From assembly GCF_001879715.1 (NCBI RefSeq), contig NZ_MNBW01000008.1, forward strand, positions 1 to 64,000: 64,000 nt of DNA, written 5' to 3'. The DNA comes from Nioella nitratireducens (lineage in GTDB: Bacteria; Pseudomonadota; Alphaproteobacteria; Rhodobacterales; Rhodobacteraceae). This document shows, one piece after another, positions 28,000 to 35,758 of the stretch; positions within the stretch are counted from its first letter, which is position 1; each line of letters starts with the position of its first letter. Both the position numbers and the translations under genes were made by a program. Under the pieces are notes generated by a model, which worked only from the letters and a program-made list of their open reading frames with translations, ran no database searches and was not told the origin of the DNA.

Positions 28000-28752
28000 T
28001 TACAGGTCAGCGCGCGGCGCGCGGGTCAAGGTCAGGTCGGAAAGCTCGACCCGGTTCATCGCCGGGTTGTCGAATATCACGTCGATCCACACCTTTTCGA
28101 CCCGCTTTTCGTTGATGTTGGAATAGGCCAGATCGAACTCGGCCAGCCCGTCCCCATCCCGAATCTCGACCTGCCGCACCATCTGTTCGGTGTTCGGCCC
28201 ATGCTGCACGTTCAACCGCGCATAAAGCTCGATCGGGTTTTCCCGTTTGATCCGGCACCGCACGCTGTAAAAGTGGTTCCGGGTCAGGCCGGAAATCCCC
28301 TCGGGCGGCAAGGACAGCACCAGCGACAGAAACGACCCGTCAAAGCGCAAGACGTCCAGCGCCACGGCATAGGGCGCGGCACTGTCCCATCCGCCACGGG
28401 TCTGGCGCAAGGTAATCTCGGATTGGGCGCAGTCGTGAAACAACGTCACGTGGTCCGACAGGTGATAAGGCGAGGCCAGTTCCACGATCCCGCGCGGGTC
28501 GCGGCGGTCGATCCATGGCGACGGTCGCCACGCCCAATCACATTGATCGGGGCGCACGATTCCGGCAGCAGGGTCGACGGTATGGGCATTTTCGGCAGCG
28601 GCGGAAAACCGGTCAAGCTTGCGCCGCAGCCGCCGCGCCGTGCGATCCAGTTGCTCAAGCTCGCTCGCCGGCAGGCGCTCCGCCCGATCGGCCAGCGCTT
28701 GCCAGCGCTGAACGGATCCTTGCAACAACCTCTTTTCAAGAAAACCGCTCAT
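28000..28752 (-). CDS. DUF6478 family protein
   Basis: 250 residues. It has a basic N-terminal helical region (LDRTARRLRRKLDRF) then a beta-rich domain with VTLFHDCAQSEITLRQTRG and RCRIKRENPIELYARLNVQHGPNTEQM, which I recognise as the DUF6478 pattern found in Rhodobacteraceae. No signal peptide, no catalytic motif. Function unknown. A gene for a coiled-coil protein follows 13 bases downstream, then fadH. Confidence 0.75.
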   Translation of the reverse strand: MSGFLEKRLLQGSVQRWQALADRAERLPASELEQLDRTARRLRRKLDRFSAAAENAHTVDPAAGIVRPDQCDWAWRPSPWIDRRDPRGIVELASPYHLSDHVTLFHDCAQSEITLRQTRGGWDSAAPYAVALDVLRFDGSFLSLVLSLPPEGISGLTRNHFYSVRCRIKRENPIELYARLNVQHGPNTEQMVRQVEIRDGDGLAEFDLAYSNINEKRVEKVWIDVIFDNPAMNRVELSDLTLTRAPRADL

Positions 28753-28804
28753 GGCCGTAGGCCACCCCCTGAATACACATGCCGCCGGGCTTATCCGCCG
28801 GTCG

Positions 28805-29566
28805 TTAATTTCCCATTATTCTCCGAAACAGGCCGATATTCCAGAGGGCTCCGCCCGTGGCGGGCGCCGCGGCGGGCGCGGGCGCGGGTCTGGGGCTGGT
28901 CGGGGCCGGTCTCGGCTGCGCCGCCGCGACCGGGGGCGCGCCCCCCACGCCATCATTGGCCGCCAGAACCGCATCGGTAAAGGACCGCAAGGTACCAAGG
29001 CTGGTCTCGGCGTCGATCGGGCTTTCCTCGGTCCCCAGCACAGTCAGGGTTGCGATGCGGTCGCCCACGTCCAGGTAAGACCGCCAGTAATCATGCGACA
29101 CGCCCTGCAAGTCGCTGGTGCTGCTGTCGCGGGCACGCAGGAAATACACTTCACCCTGATGAAAACTGTCCAGCAATTCAACCGTGTCAGCCTCGCCCGA
29201 CCGGCTCAGCAATTGCCGCCCCTCGTCTGAAGAAAAAAAGGCATCCAGTTCAGGGATTGCATCGCGCAGGCTTTGCTCCGGGTCCGCTTCGGAAATCGAC
29301 GCCGTCAGGACCGCCCGGACCGAGGGCTGCCCGGCACTGCGCCGGTTCGAGATCACCGCGCAATTGCCCAGCAATACAAACGCCGAATCCTCGCTTTCGC
29401 GGGTCGAACCGGGGTCGATACAAAATCCGTCCGGTCCGGCCACGATCACCCGGTCCGACGTCACAGCCATCTCGCGCACCGGCGGTGATCCAACGGGGCC
29501 AAACCCGCCACATCCCGCCAGCAACAGAACAAGGGCCAGACCGGGCCTAGAGGTCCATATACGCAT
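28805..29566 (-). CDS. Lipoprotein of unknown function
   Basis: 253 residues. The start region LALVLLLAGCGG is a lipobox, with Cys19 as the expected lipidated residue. Mature protein has two cysteines (GFCIDPG and LGNC) and a C-terminal proline-alanine-rich linker followed by GALWNIGLFRRIMGN, which may contact membrane. Its first 20 bases overlap the end of the second ilvD (shared strand, different frame), so translation is coupled. I do not recognise the family. Confidence 0.75.
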   Translation of the reverse strand: MRIWTSRPGLALVLLLAGCGGFGPVGSPPVREMAVTSDRVIVAGPDGFCIDPGSTRESEDSAFVLLGNCAVISNRRSAGQPSVRAVLTASISEADPEQSLRDAIPELDAFFSSDEGRQLLSRSGEADTVELLDSFHQGEVYFLRARDSSTSDLQGVSHDYWRSYLDVGDRIATLTVLGTEESPIDAETSLGTLRSFTDAVLAANDGVGGAPPVAAAQPRPAPTSPRPAPAPAAAPATGGALWNIGLFRRIMGN

Positions 29567-31280
29567 GTCGTTCCTCTTTTCCGCCGGGATGGGTCACGGC
29601 GCCAAACTTTGCCGACCCCACGAGCCGGGCGTATTTCCACAATGCGCCAGAGCCATAAATCGTCTCGCGCGGTCCCGGCCATGCGTCTTTCCGCGCGGCC
29701 AGATCCTCGTCGCCCAGCGCCACCGACAATTCGCCCTTGATCGCGTCGATGGTGATCATGTCGCCGTCCTGCAACAGGGCAATCGGCCCGCCATGGGCCG
29801 CCTCTGGCCCGACGTGACCAACGCAGAACCCGCGCGTTGCACCGGAAAACCGGCCATCGGTGATCAGGGCAACCTTCTTGCCCATGCCCTGACCGCTCAG
29901 CGCCGCCGTGGTGGCCAGCATCTCACGCATCCCCGGCCCGCCTGCGGGGCCTTCGTTGCGGATGACGAGCACGTCGCCTTCCTTGTAGGATCGTGCCTTG
30001 ACCGCCGCAAAGGCATCTTCTTCGCACTCGAACACGCGGGCCGGACCGGTAAAGACCTGATCCTCGGCACTCATACCGGCCACTTTCACGATGGCCCCAT
30101 CGGGCGCGATGTTGCCCATCAGCCCAACGACACCGCCGGTTGCGGTCAACGGCGTTTCAATCGGGTGAATCACCTTGCCATCGGCCTGGCGCTCGATCCG
30201 GTCCAGCTCTTCGCCCAAGGACCGGCCGCTTGCCGTCATGCAATCCTCATGGATCAGCCCTGCCTTGCGCAGCTCCTTCATGACCACCGGCACGCCGCCG
30301 ACCTCGTACAGATCCTTGGCCACGTATTCGCCGCCCGGCTTGAGGTTCACGAAATAGGGCGTGTCGTGGAAAATCTCGCACACATCCTGAAGGTTGAAAT
30401 CAATCCCCGCCTCATGCGCAATCGCAGGCAGGTGCAAACCGGCATTGGTGCTGCCGCCGGTGCAGGCCACGACCCGCGCGGCGTTCTGCAAGGATTTCAA
30501 CGTCACGATATCCCGCGCGCGGATGTTCTTTTCCAACAGGGTCATCACCGCATCGCCAGAGGCCGTGCCATAAGCATCCCGGCTTTCATAAGGCGCAGGC
30601 GCGCCCGAGGAATTCATCAAGGCAAGCCCGATGGCTTCGGACACACAGGCCATCGTGTTGGCGGTAAACTGCCCGCCGCAGGCCCCGGCACTGGGGCAGG
30701 CCACCTTTTCCAGCGCGCGCAATTCCTCGTCCGAATTGGCCCCCGCCTGATGGCGGCCCACGGCCTCGAACACATCCTGCACCGTGACGTCCTTGCCCTT
30801 GAACCGCCCCGGCAGGATCGACCCACCATAGATGAACACCGACGGCACGTTCAGTCGCACCATTGCCATCATCATCCCCGGCAAGCTCTTGTCACAGCCC
30901 GCAAGCCCCACAAGGGCGTCATAGCAATGTCCGCGCATGGTCAACTCCACCGTGTCGGTGATCGCATCGCGGCTGGCCAGCGACGCGCGCATCCCCTCGT
31001 GCCCCATGGCGATGCCGTCGGTCACGGTGATGGTGGTAAACTCGCGCGGAGTGCCGCCAGCGTGTTTCACCCCCATCTTCACCGACTGCGCCTGCCGCGA
31101 CAGCGCGATGTTGCAGGGCGCGGCCTCGTTCCAGCAGGTGGCGACCCCGACGAAGGGCTGCGCGACCTCTTCCTCGCTCAGCCCCATGGCATAGAGAAAC
31201 GACCGGTGCGGCGCCTTGGCGGGGCCAACTGTGGTGTGCCGACTGGGAAGGCTCGACTTGTCGATCGGGTGTTTCGGCAT
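29547..31280 (-). CDS. ilvD: Dihydroxy-acid dehydratase, second copy ([2Fe-2S]-type)
   Basis: 577 residues. Same reaction as the ilvD at 277-2109 but a different subfamily. GVATCWNEAAPCNIAL at 45-60 brings an extra Cys49, with Cys129 in GCDKSLPGM and a third in VACPSAGACGGQFTANTM. This three-cysteine layout is that of the plant and mycobacterial [2Fe-2S] enzymes. The length (577 against 610) and segment GGSTNAGLHLPAIAHE fit. Start is ATG 31280 with a good match from MPKHPIDKSSLPSRHTTVGP. A lipoprotein gene overlaps its end by 20 bases. Divergent from the CPBP gene. Cluster type is inferred from the cysteine pattern. Confidence 0.94.
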   Translation of the reverse strand: MPKHPIDKSSLPSRHTTVGPAKAPHRSFLYAMGLSEEEVAQPFVGVATCWNEAAPCNIALSRQAQSVKMGVKHAGGTPREFTTITVTDGIAMGHEGMRASLASRDAITDTVELTMRGHCYDALVGLAGCDKSLPGMMMAMVRLNVPSVFIYGGSILPGRFKGKDVTVQDVFEAVGRHQAGANSDEELRALEKVACPSAGACGGQFTANTMACVSEAIGLALMNSSGAPAPYESRDAYGTASGDAVMTLLEKNIRARDIVTLKSLQNAARVVACTGGSTNAGLHLPAIAHEAGIDFNLQDVCEIFHDTPYFVNLKPGGEYVAKDLYEVGGVPVVMKELRKAGLIHEDCMTASGRSLGEELDRIERQADGKVIHPIETPLTATGGVVGLMGNIAPDGAIVKVAGMSAEDQVFTGPARVFECEEDAFAAVKARSYKEGDVLVIRNEGPAGGPGMREMLATTAALSGQGMGKKVALITDGRFSGATRGFCVGHVGPEAAHGGPIALLQDGDMITIDAIKGELSVALGDEDLAARKDAWPGPRETIYGSGALWKYARLVGSAKFGAVTHPGGKEERHAYMDL

Positions 31281-31406
31281 GGTCAAATCCCTCTGTTCGG
31301 TGTCGTTTCCAACAGGAATAGAGACCGCGACTCCACCGCACAAGCGTGATTGCCGCAGACCGCCCGCCGGGTTAGGATGAAAAGAAAAAGCAGGCAGACC
31401 CGAGCA

Positions 31407-32297
31407 ATGATCTATCCCGCGCATGACGCCTATGTCGCGCCCGCGCGCGCGCATCCGCAAATCTGGCGGCTCGTTCTGGGCTTTCTTCTGGCGTGCGCGA
31501 TATCCACGCTCTGGGTGATCGGCCTCTTCGTGCTCGTCTACCTCGTCGCCGGGATCGAGGGCGGCCCGGCCTGGATCAATCGCATGACCATGGCCGACAC
31601 GCCCACCTCGGCGCTGCTGGTGATCGGCACGCTGTGGGGCCTCGCGCTAGGCGCCATGGCCGCCACCCGCGCCCTGCACCGCCGCAGCGTCTGGACACTT
31701 TTCGGCCGTCTGCGCCGGTTGCGCCGGGGCTTTTTCATCGCGGCCCTCGCCTGTGGCGTGGCTCTCGCCCTTTCGTCACTGATCCCGTTCGGCTACACCC
31801 CCGTCGCCAATCTCGGCCTCGGCTTGTGGCTCAACTTCCTGCCGCTGGCCCTCGTGGTGATCCTCGGGCAGACGCTGGCGGAAGAACTGTTCTTCCGCGG
31901 CTACCTGCAACAACAACTCGCCGCCCGATTCCATTCGCCGCTGGTCTGGATGCTGGTGCCCTCGGCCCTTTTCGGTCTGGCCCATTTCGACCCGTCCAAC
32001 GGCCCGCTTCTGTCATGGCTCACCGTCGCGGCCACGGGCCTTTTCGGTCTCTGCGCCGCAGACCTGACCGCGCGCACCGGTTCCATCGGTGCCGCCTGGG
32101 GCTTTCACTTCGCCAACAACGTCGCCGCGATCCTTGTCGTCGCGCTCAGCGGCTCGCTCTCGGGTCTCGCGCTCTACACCACGCCGTTCGGCCCGGCCGA
32201 GGCGGGTATCCTCGCCCCGTTGCTGGCCCGCGACATGGCCACCACCGTGGTGATCTGGGGCGTGATCCGCTTTATCCTGTCCAGAAACGCCCGCTAA
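31407..32297 (+). CDS. CPBP (CAAX-like) intramembrane metalloprotease
   Basis: 296 residues with about eight membrane segments. The CPBP motifs are present: EELFFR at 159-164 (Glu-Glu-x3-Arg), FGLAHF with His193, and HFANN with His234 and Asn238. Substrate is unknown; family members cut CAAX-type or bacteriocin-related peptides or have maturation roles. The start at 31407 is preceded by the weak site GCAGACCCGAG. accD follows 73 bases later, with its own candidate promoter between. Confidence 0.9.
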   Translation: MIYPAHDAYVAPARAHPQIWRLVLGFLLACAISTLWVIGLFVLVYLVAGIEGGPAWINRMTMADTPTSALLVIGTLWGLALGAMAATRALHRRSVWTLFGRLRRLRRGFFIAALACGVALALSSLIPFGYTPVANLGLGLWLNFLPLALVVILGQTLAEELFFRGYLQQQLAARFHSPLVWMLVPSALFGLAHFDPSNGPLLSWLTVAATGLFGLCAADLTARTGSIGAAWGFHFANNVAAILVVALSGSLSGLALYTTPFGPAEAGILAPLLARDMATTVVIWGVIRFILSRNAR

Positions 32298-32309
32298 GCC
32301 ACGCCGCAA

Positions 32310-32338
32310 TTGCATTTCCCGGCCATGCGTCATATCTC
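32310..32338 (+). promoter_or_regulatory. Candidate promoter of accD-folC
   Basis: TTGCAT (32310-32315), 17-base spacer, TATCTC (32333-32338). The accD start is 32 bases downstream. The spacing is ideal but the -10 is imperfect. Confidence 0.35.
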
Positions 32339-32370
32339 GCACAGCGAGGACAGACAGCATCGGATCACGC

Positions 32371-33330
32371 ATGAACTGGATCACCAATTACGTCCGCCCG
32401 AGGATCAACTCGCTCTTCTCGCGCCGCGAGGTGCCCGAGAATCTGTGGTCGAAATGCCCCGAATGCGGAACGATGCTGTTCCATAGGGAATTGACCAACA
32501 ACCTCAATGTCTGTCCCAGCTGCGACCACCACATGGCGCTGACCCCGCGCGACCGGTTCACCGCGCTTTTCGACCAAGGCGTGTTCTCCGAGGTGCAGGT
32601 GCCAGTGCCGGTGCCCGACCCGCTGCATTTCCGCGATCAAAAGAAATACCCCGACCGCCTGCGCGCAGCGCAGCGCGCCACCGGCGAGCCCGAGGCCATG
32701 CTGGTCGCCGAGGGCGAGATCGGTCGCACCCGCATTGTCGCAGCCGCGCAGGACTTTTCCTTCATGGCCGGATCAATGTCGATGTATGTCGGCAATGCCA
32801 TCCTCGCAGCCGCCGAGCGCGCTGTGGAACGCAAACTGCCGCTGGTGCTGTTCTCGGCCGCGGGCGGTGCCCGGATGCAAGAGGGCATTCTCGGCCTGAT
32901 GCAGATGCCGCGCACGACAATCGCCGTGCAGATGCTCAAGGAAGCGGGCCTGCCCTACATCGTCGTCCTGACTCACCCGACCACGGGGGGCGTCACCGCC
33001 TCTTACGCGATGTTGGGCGATGTCCAGATCGCCGAGCCCAATGCCCTGATCGGCTTTGCCGGGGCCCGCGTGATCGAACAGACCATCCGCGAAACCCTGC
33101 CCGAAGGCTTCCAGCGCTCTGAATACCTGTTGGATCACGGCATGTTGGACCGCGTGACACATCGCAAGGACATGAAGGACGAACTCGTCACCATCCTGCG
33201 CATGATGCTGGGCGAACCGCCCGCCGTGCGCGGTGACCTGCCGCCGCCCGAACCCGTCGATGACCCCGCTCCGGCCCAAGACGTGACGCCCCCGGCGTCC
33301 CAGGATGAGGCGACAGACAAGGATGGCTGA
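32371..33330 (+). CDS. accD: Acetyl-CoA carboxylase carboxyltransferase subunit beta
   Basis: Carboxylates acetyl-CoA to malonyl-CoA together with AccA. 319 residues. The zinc ribbon is at the N-terminus, Cys29-Cys32 and Cys48-Cys51 (CPECGT...NVCPSCD). The carboxyltransferase fold includes SAAGGARMQEGILGLMQMP (about 151-169) and GGVTASYAMLGD. The last 30 residues are acidic and proline-rich, as in many alphaproteobacteria. The stop overlaps folC by 8 bases, so accD-folC is an operon, a common arrangement. Confidence 0.96.
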   Translation: MNWITNYVRPRINSLFSRREVPENLWSKCPECGTMLFHRELTNNLNVCPSCDHHMALTPRDRFTALFDQGVFSEVQVPVPVPDPLHFRDQKKYPDRLRAAQRATGEPEAMLVAEGEIGRTRIVAAAQDFSFMAGSMSMYVGNAILAAAERAVERKLPLVLFSAAGGARMQEGILGLMQMPRTTIAVQMLKEAGLPYIVVLTHPTTGGVTASYAMLGDVQIAEPNALIGFAGARVIEQTIRETLPEGFQRSEYLLDHGMLDRVTHRKDMKDELVTILRMMLGEPPAVRGDLPPPEPVDDPAPAQDVTPPASQDEATDKDG

Positions 33331-34603
33331 GGCCCGGTCCGACATCCTCCTTGACCGGATGATGTCGCTGCACCCGAAAATCATCGACCTCACCTTGGAC
33401 AGGATGCACCGGCTTCTGGCAGCGCTTGACCGCCCCGAGGCCAAATTGCCCCCGGTGATACATATCGCGGGCACCAACGGCAAGGGCTCCACCCTCGCCA
33501 TGCTGCGCGCGGGGATCGAGGGCGCCGGGCAATCGGCCCATGTCTACACCTCGCCCCATCTGGCGCGCTTTCACGAGCGTATCCGGCTGTCGGGCGCCTT
33601 GATCGACGAAGACCTGCTGAGTGATATCCTCGACGAATGCCTTGCGGCCAACGGCCCCGATTCGATCACCTATTTCGAAATCACCACCGCTGCAGCCCTG
33701 CTGGCATTCACCCGCGCGCCCGCCGACTGGACCCTGCTGGAAACCGGCCTTGGCGGGCGGCTTGACGCGACCAACGTGGTCGACCAGCCGCGCCTGACGA
33801 TCCTCACGCCCATCGACCTCGACCATCAGCAATACCTGGGCGAGACCCTCGCCGAGATCGCCACCGAGAAAGCCGGGATCATCAAGCGCGGCGTGCCCTG
33901 CGTGGTCGGCCCGCAACAGGATGAGGCGCTGGAGGTGATCGAGGCCCGCGCAGAGCGCCTTGGTGCGCCTCTTTTGGCCTTTGGCCAGCATTGGCATGTC
34001 TGGGAAGAACGCGGCCGCCTGATCTTTCAGGACGAAACCGGCCTCATCGACCTGCCGCTGCCCAACCTCGTGGGCGGGCACCAGATCGTCAACGCGGGCG
34101 CGACGCTTGCCGCGCTGCGCCATCTTGGCTCCGATGAAACAGCCTGCGAGGCCGCCGTCACTCAGGCAGAGTGGCCCGCCCGGATGCAGCGGCTCAAGGC
34201 CGGCCCGCTGGTCGAGATCGCACAGGCCGCGGGCAGCGACCTGTGGCTTGACGGCGGCCATAACCCCGCCGCCGCCCTCGCCATCGTCGAATCGCTCTCG
34301 CGCCTGCCGGAAAAACCCACGCACCTGATCTGCGGGATGCTCAACACCAAGGACGTGGGCGGCTTCATGCGCCCCCTCGCCGGTGTGGCCGACAGCCTGC
34401 ACGGCGTGTCGATCCCCGGTCAGGCGGCCACGCTCTCGGGGGCAGAGACCGTGGCCAAGGCCCGAGCCTCCGGCCTGACCGCCGAGACCGCCGATGACCT
34501 GGAAAGCGCCCTCCGGGCGATCCTGTCGCAACATCCCGGCGCGCGCGTCCTGATCTGCGGCTCGCTCTACCTCGCCGGAATCGTCCTTCAGCAAAACGGC
34601 TGA
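33323..34603 (+). CDS. folC: Bifunctional folylpolyglutamate/dihydrofolate synthase
   Basis: Joins glutamate to dihydropteroate and extends the tail of folates. 426 residues. The ATP-binding GTNGKGST is at 50-57, with YTSPHLARFHERIR behind it and the Mur-ligase-like DGGHNP motif near residue 310. I start at ATG 33323, which overlaps the accD stop; an earlier ATG at 33305 in the same frame would give 432 residues and cannot be excluded. Convergent with the AttH-like gene. Confidence 0.94.
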   Translation: MAEARSDILLDRMMSLHPKIIDLTLDRMHRLLAALDRPEAKLPPVIHIAGTNGKGSTLAMLRAGIEGAGQSAHVYTSPHLARFHERIRLSGALIDEDLLSDILDECLAANGPDSITYFEITTAAALLAFTRAPADWTLLETGLGGRLDATNVVDQPRLTILTPIDLDHQQYLGETLAEIATEKAGIIKRGVPCVVGPQQDEALEVIEARAERLGAPLLAFGQHWHVWEERGRLIFQDETGLIDLPLPNLVGGHQIVNAGATLAALRHLGSDETACEAAVTQAEWPARMQRLKAGPLVEIAQAAGSDLWLDGGHNPAAALAIVESLSRLPEKPTHLICGMLNTKDVGGFMRPLAGVADSLHGVSIPGQAATLSGAETVAKARASGLTAETADDLESALRAILSQHPGARVLICGSLYLAGIVLQQNG

Positions 34604-34617
34604 TGTGCCCTTGAACG

Positions 34618-34643
34618 GGGTGGCGCCCTTACCTGGCGCCCCC
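34618..34643 (+). terminator. GC-rich hairpin behind folC
   Basis: GGCGCC (34622-34627) pairs with GGCGCC (34635-34640). The outer GGG (34618-34620) and CCC (34641-34643) extend it after a one-base bulge. The loop has 7 bases. No T tract, so termination is inferred from position. Confidence 0.4.
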
Positions 34644-34661
34644 GCCGAAACCCGCGTTTTC

Positions 34662-34705
34662 GGTGTACGCATGGTGTACGGGGGGTGCACAGGGGGTGTA
34701 CGGGG
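34662..34705. repeat. Four tandem 11-base repeats with a GTGTAC core
   Basis: The units are in exact phase: GGTGTACGCAT (34662-34672), GGTGTACGGGG (34673-34683), GGTGCACAGGG (34684-34694) and GGTGTACGGGG (34695-34705). They sit in the 117-base gap between two convergent genes. No open frame. The 11-base period is one helical turn, so all copies face one side of the DNA. Confidence 0.75.
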
Positions 34706-34720
34706 GGCGACCGCCCATTT

Positions 34721-35758
34721 TCAGTATCCTGTCATCTCCAGATACCCGCGCCCCGTGTGGCTGCCCGCAATGGAAATCGGCCCTTCCCAATAGGGAAAGC
34801 TGACCCCCATCCACGCCTGCGGATTGAGCGCCTCGACAGTCACGTCAACGCCCCTCACCGGCAGTGCGACCCGCCATTCGGTCGGCACCTCTCGTCCCTC
34901 TATTTCCACGTGATTCAAGGGGGTTAGCTGCAAAGCCCCGTCCCCGTAAGGCGTCGGTGTGCCGTCCGGTGCGATCCACGTGGCCGAAGTGAACAGCGCC
35001 GCCCCGCGCAGCCCGAACCCCATCAACCGCGCGCCCGTGTCAAAGCTGAGCGAGAACCAATCCCACCCGCTCTGATCCTCGGCCAAGGGCTGTGACGACC
35101 ATTCCCGATCCAACCAGCCCTGCCCTGTCACCGCCACCGGCCCATCCGGCAAAGTCACCACACCGCTAACCTCATAAAAAGGCTGCGAAAAATAGTGGCT
35201 TGCCTGCCCGCCCGGTGACTTCACGGAATAGCCCCGGTCGCCCTGCAACACGATGGGCCCGGTCGCGTGCAGCGCCAGGTCATAGGCAAAATCAGCCCCC
35301 CGCGCCCGCACCGTCATATCTTCGAGTCCCGCACCCGTTGCGAGCATCTGCCAATCGTCGATAAAGGTTTCAAAAGGCGTGGAAATTACCCCCGCCTGCC
35401 CAATCCCCCCGCGCGCCAGACGCTCCGCCACGTGGTGCTCTTCGGCACTCGTTACAGCGGCATGACCCATCCAGACTTGCGGGCTCTGCCACCCCTCTCC
35501 CTCACCGGGCCGCATGGCGCTGCGAAACAAGGTCCATTGCACCCCGTATTGCGCCCCGTCGTCGCCCTCTAGCGTCGCGGTCAGATACCACCATTCAATG
35601 CGAAAATCCGGGTGCGCACCGTGGTCTTGCGGGAAGCTGATGACATGCTGCGGGTCAGGCATGGCAAAGCCCTCGGCCTCGGTTCCAAGGCCCGAAAACC
35701 CCTGTGTCAGAGCCTGATTTGCCCAGAAGATCGCCAGCAGCAGCACCCTAACGTTCAT
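34721..35758 (-). CDS. AttH-like lipocalin-fold protein (carotenoid 1,2-hydratase family)
   Basis: 345 residues. A signal peptide (residues 1-19) is followed by the AttH/CrtC-type pattern: HPDFRIEWWYLTATLEGDDGAQYGVQWTLFR, then SHYFSQPFYEVSG and GWLDREWSSQPL, GWDWFSLSF. Proteins of this type are extracytoplasmic lipocalin-like molecules encoded after ABC exporters of the AttEFGH group, first described in Agrobacterium as involved in attachment. Its start overlaps the permease gene by 11 bases, so it is co-transcribed. Confidence 0.9.
   Translation of the reverse strand: MNVRVLLLAIFWANQALTQGFSGLGTEAEGFAMPDPQHVISFPQDHGAHPDFRIEWWYLTATLEGDDGAQYGVQWTLFRSAMRPGEGEGWQSPQVWMGHAAVTSAEEHHVAERLARGGIGQAGVISTPFETFIDDWQMLATGAGLEDMTVRARGADFAYDLALHATGPIVLQGDRGYSVKSPGGQASHYFSQPFYEVSGVVTLPDGPVAVTGQGWLDREWSSQPLAEDQSGWDWFSLSFDTGARLMGFGLRGAALFTSATWIAPDGTPTPYGDGALQLTPLNHVEIEGREVPTEWRVALPVRGVDVTVEALNPQAWMGVSFPYWEGPISIAGSHTGRGYLEMTGY

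Noticed and set aside
34605-34793. A 62-codon open frame over the GTGTAC repeats
   Set aside because: It consists of the tandem repeats and GC-rich hairpin; no ribosome site and no protein-like sequence.
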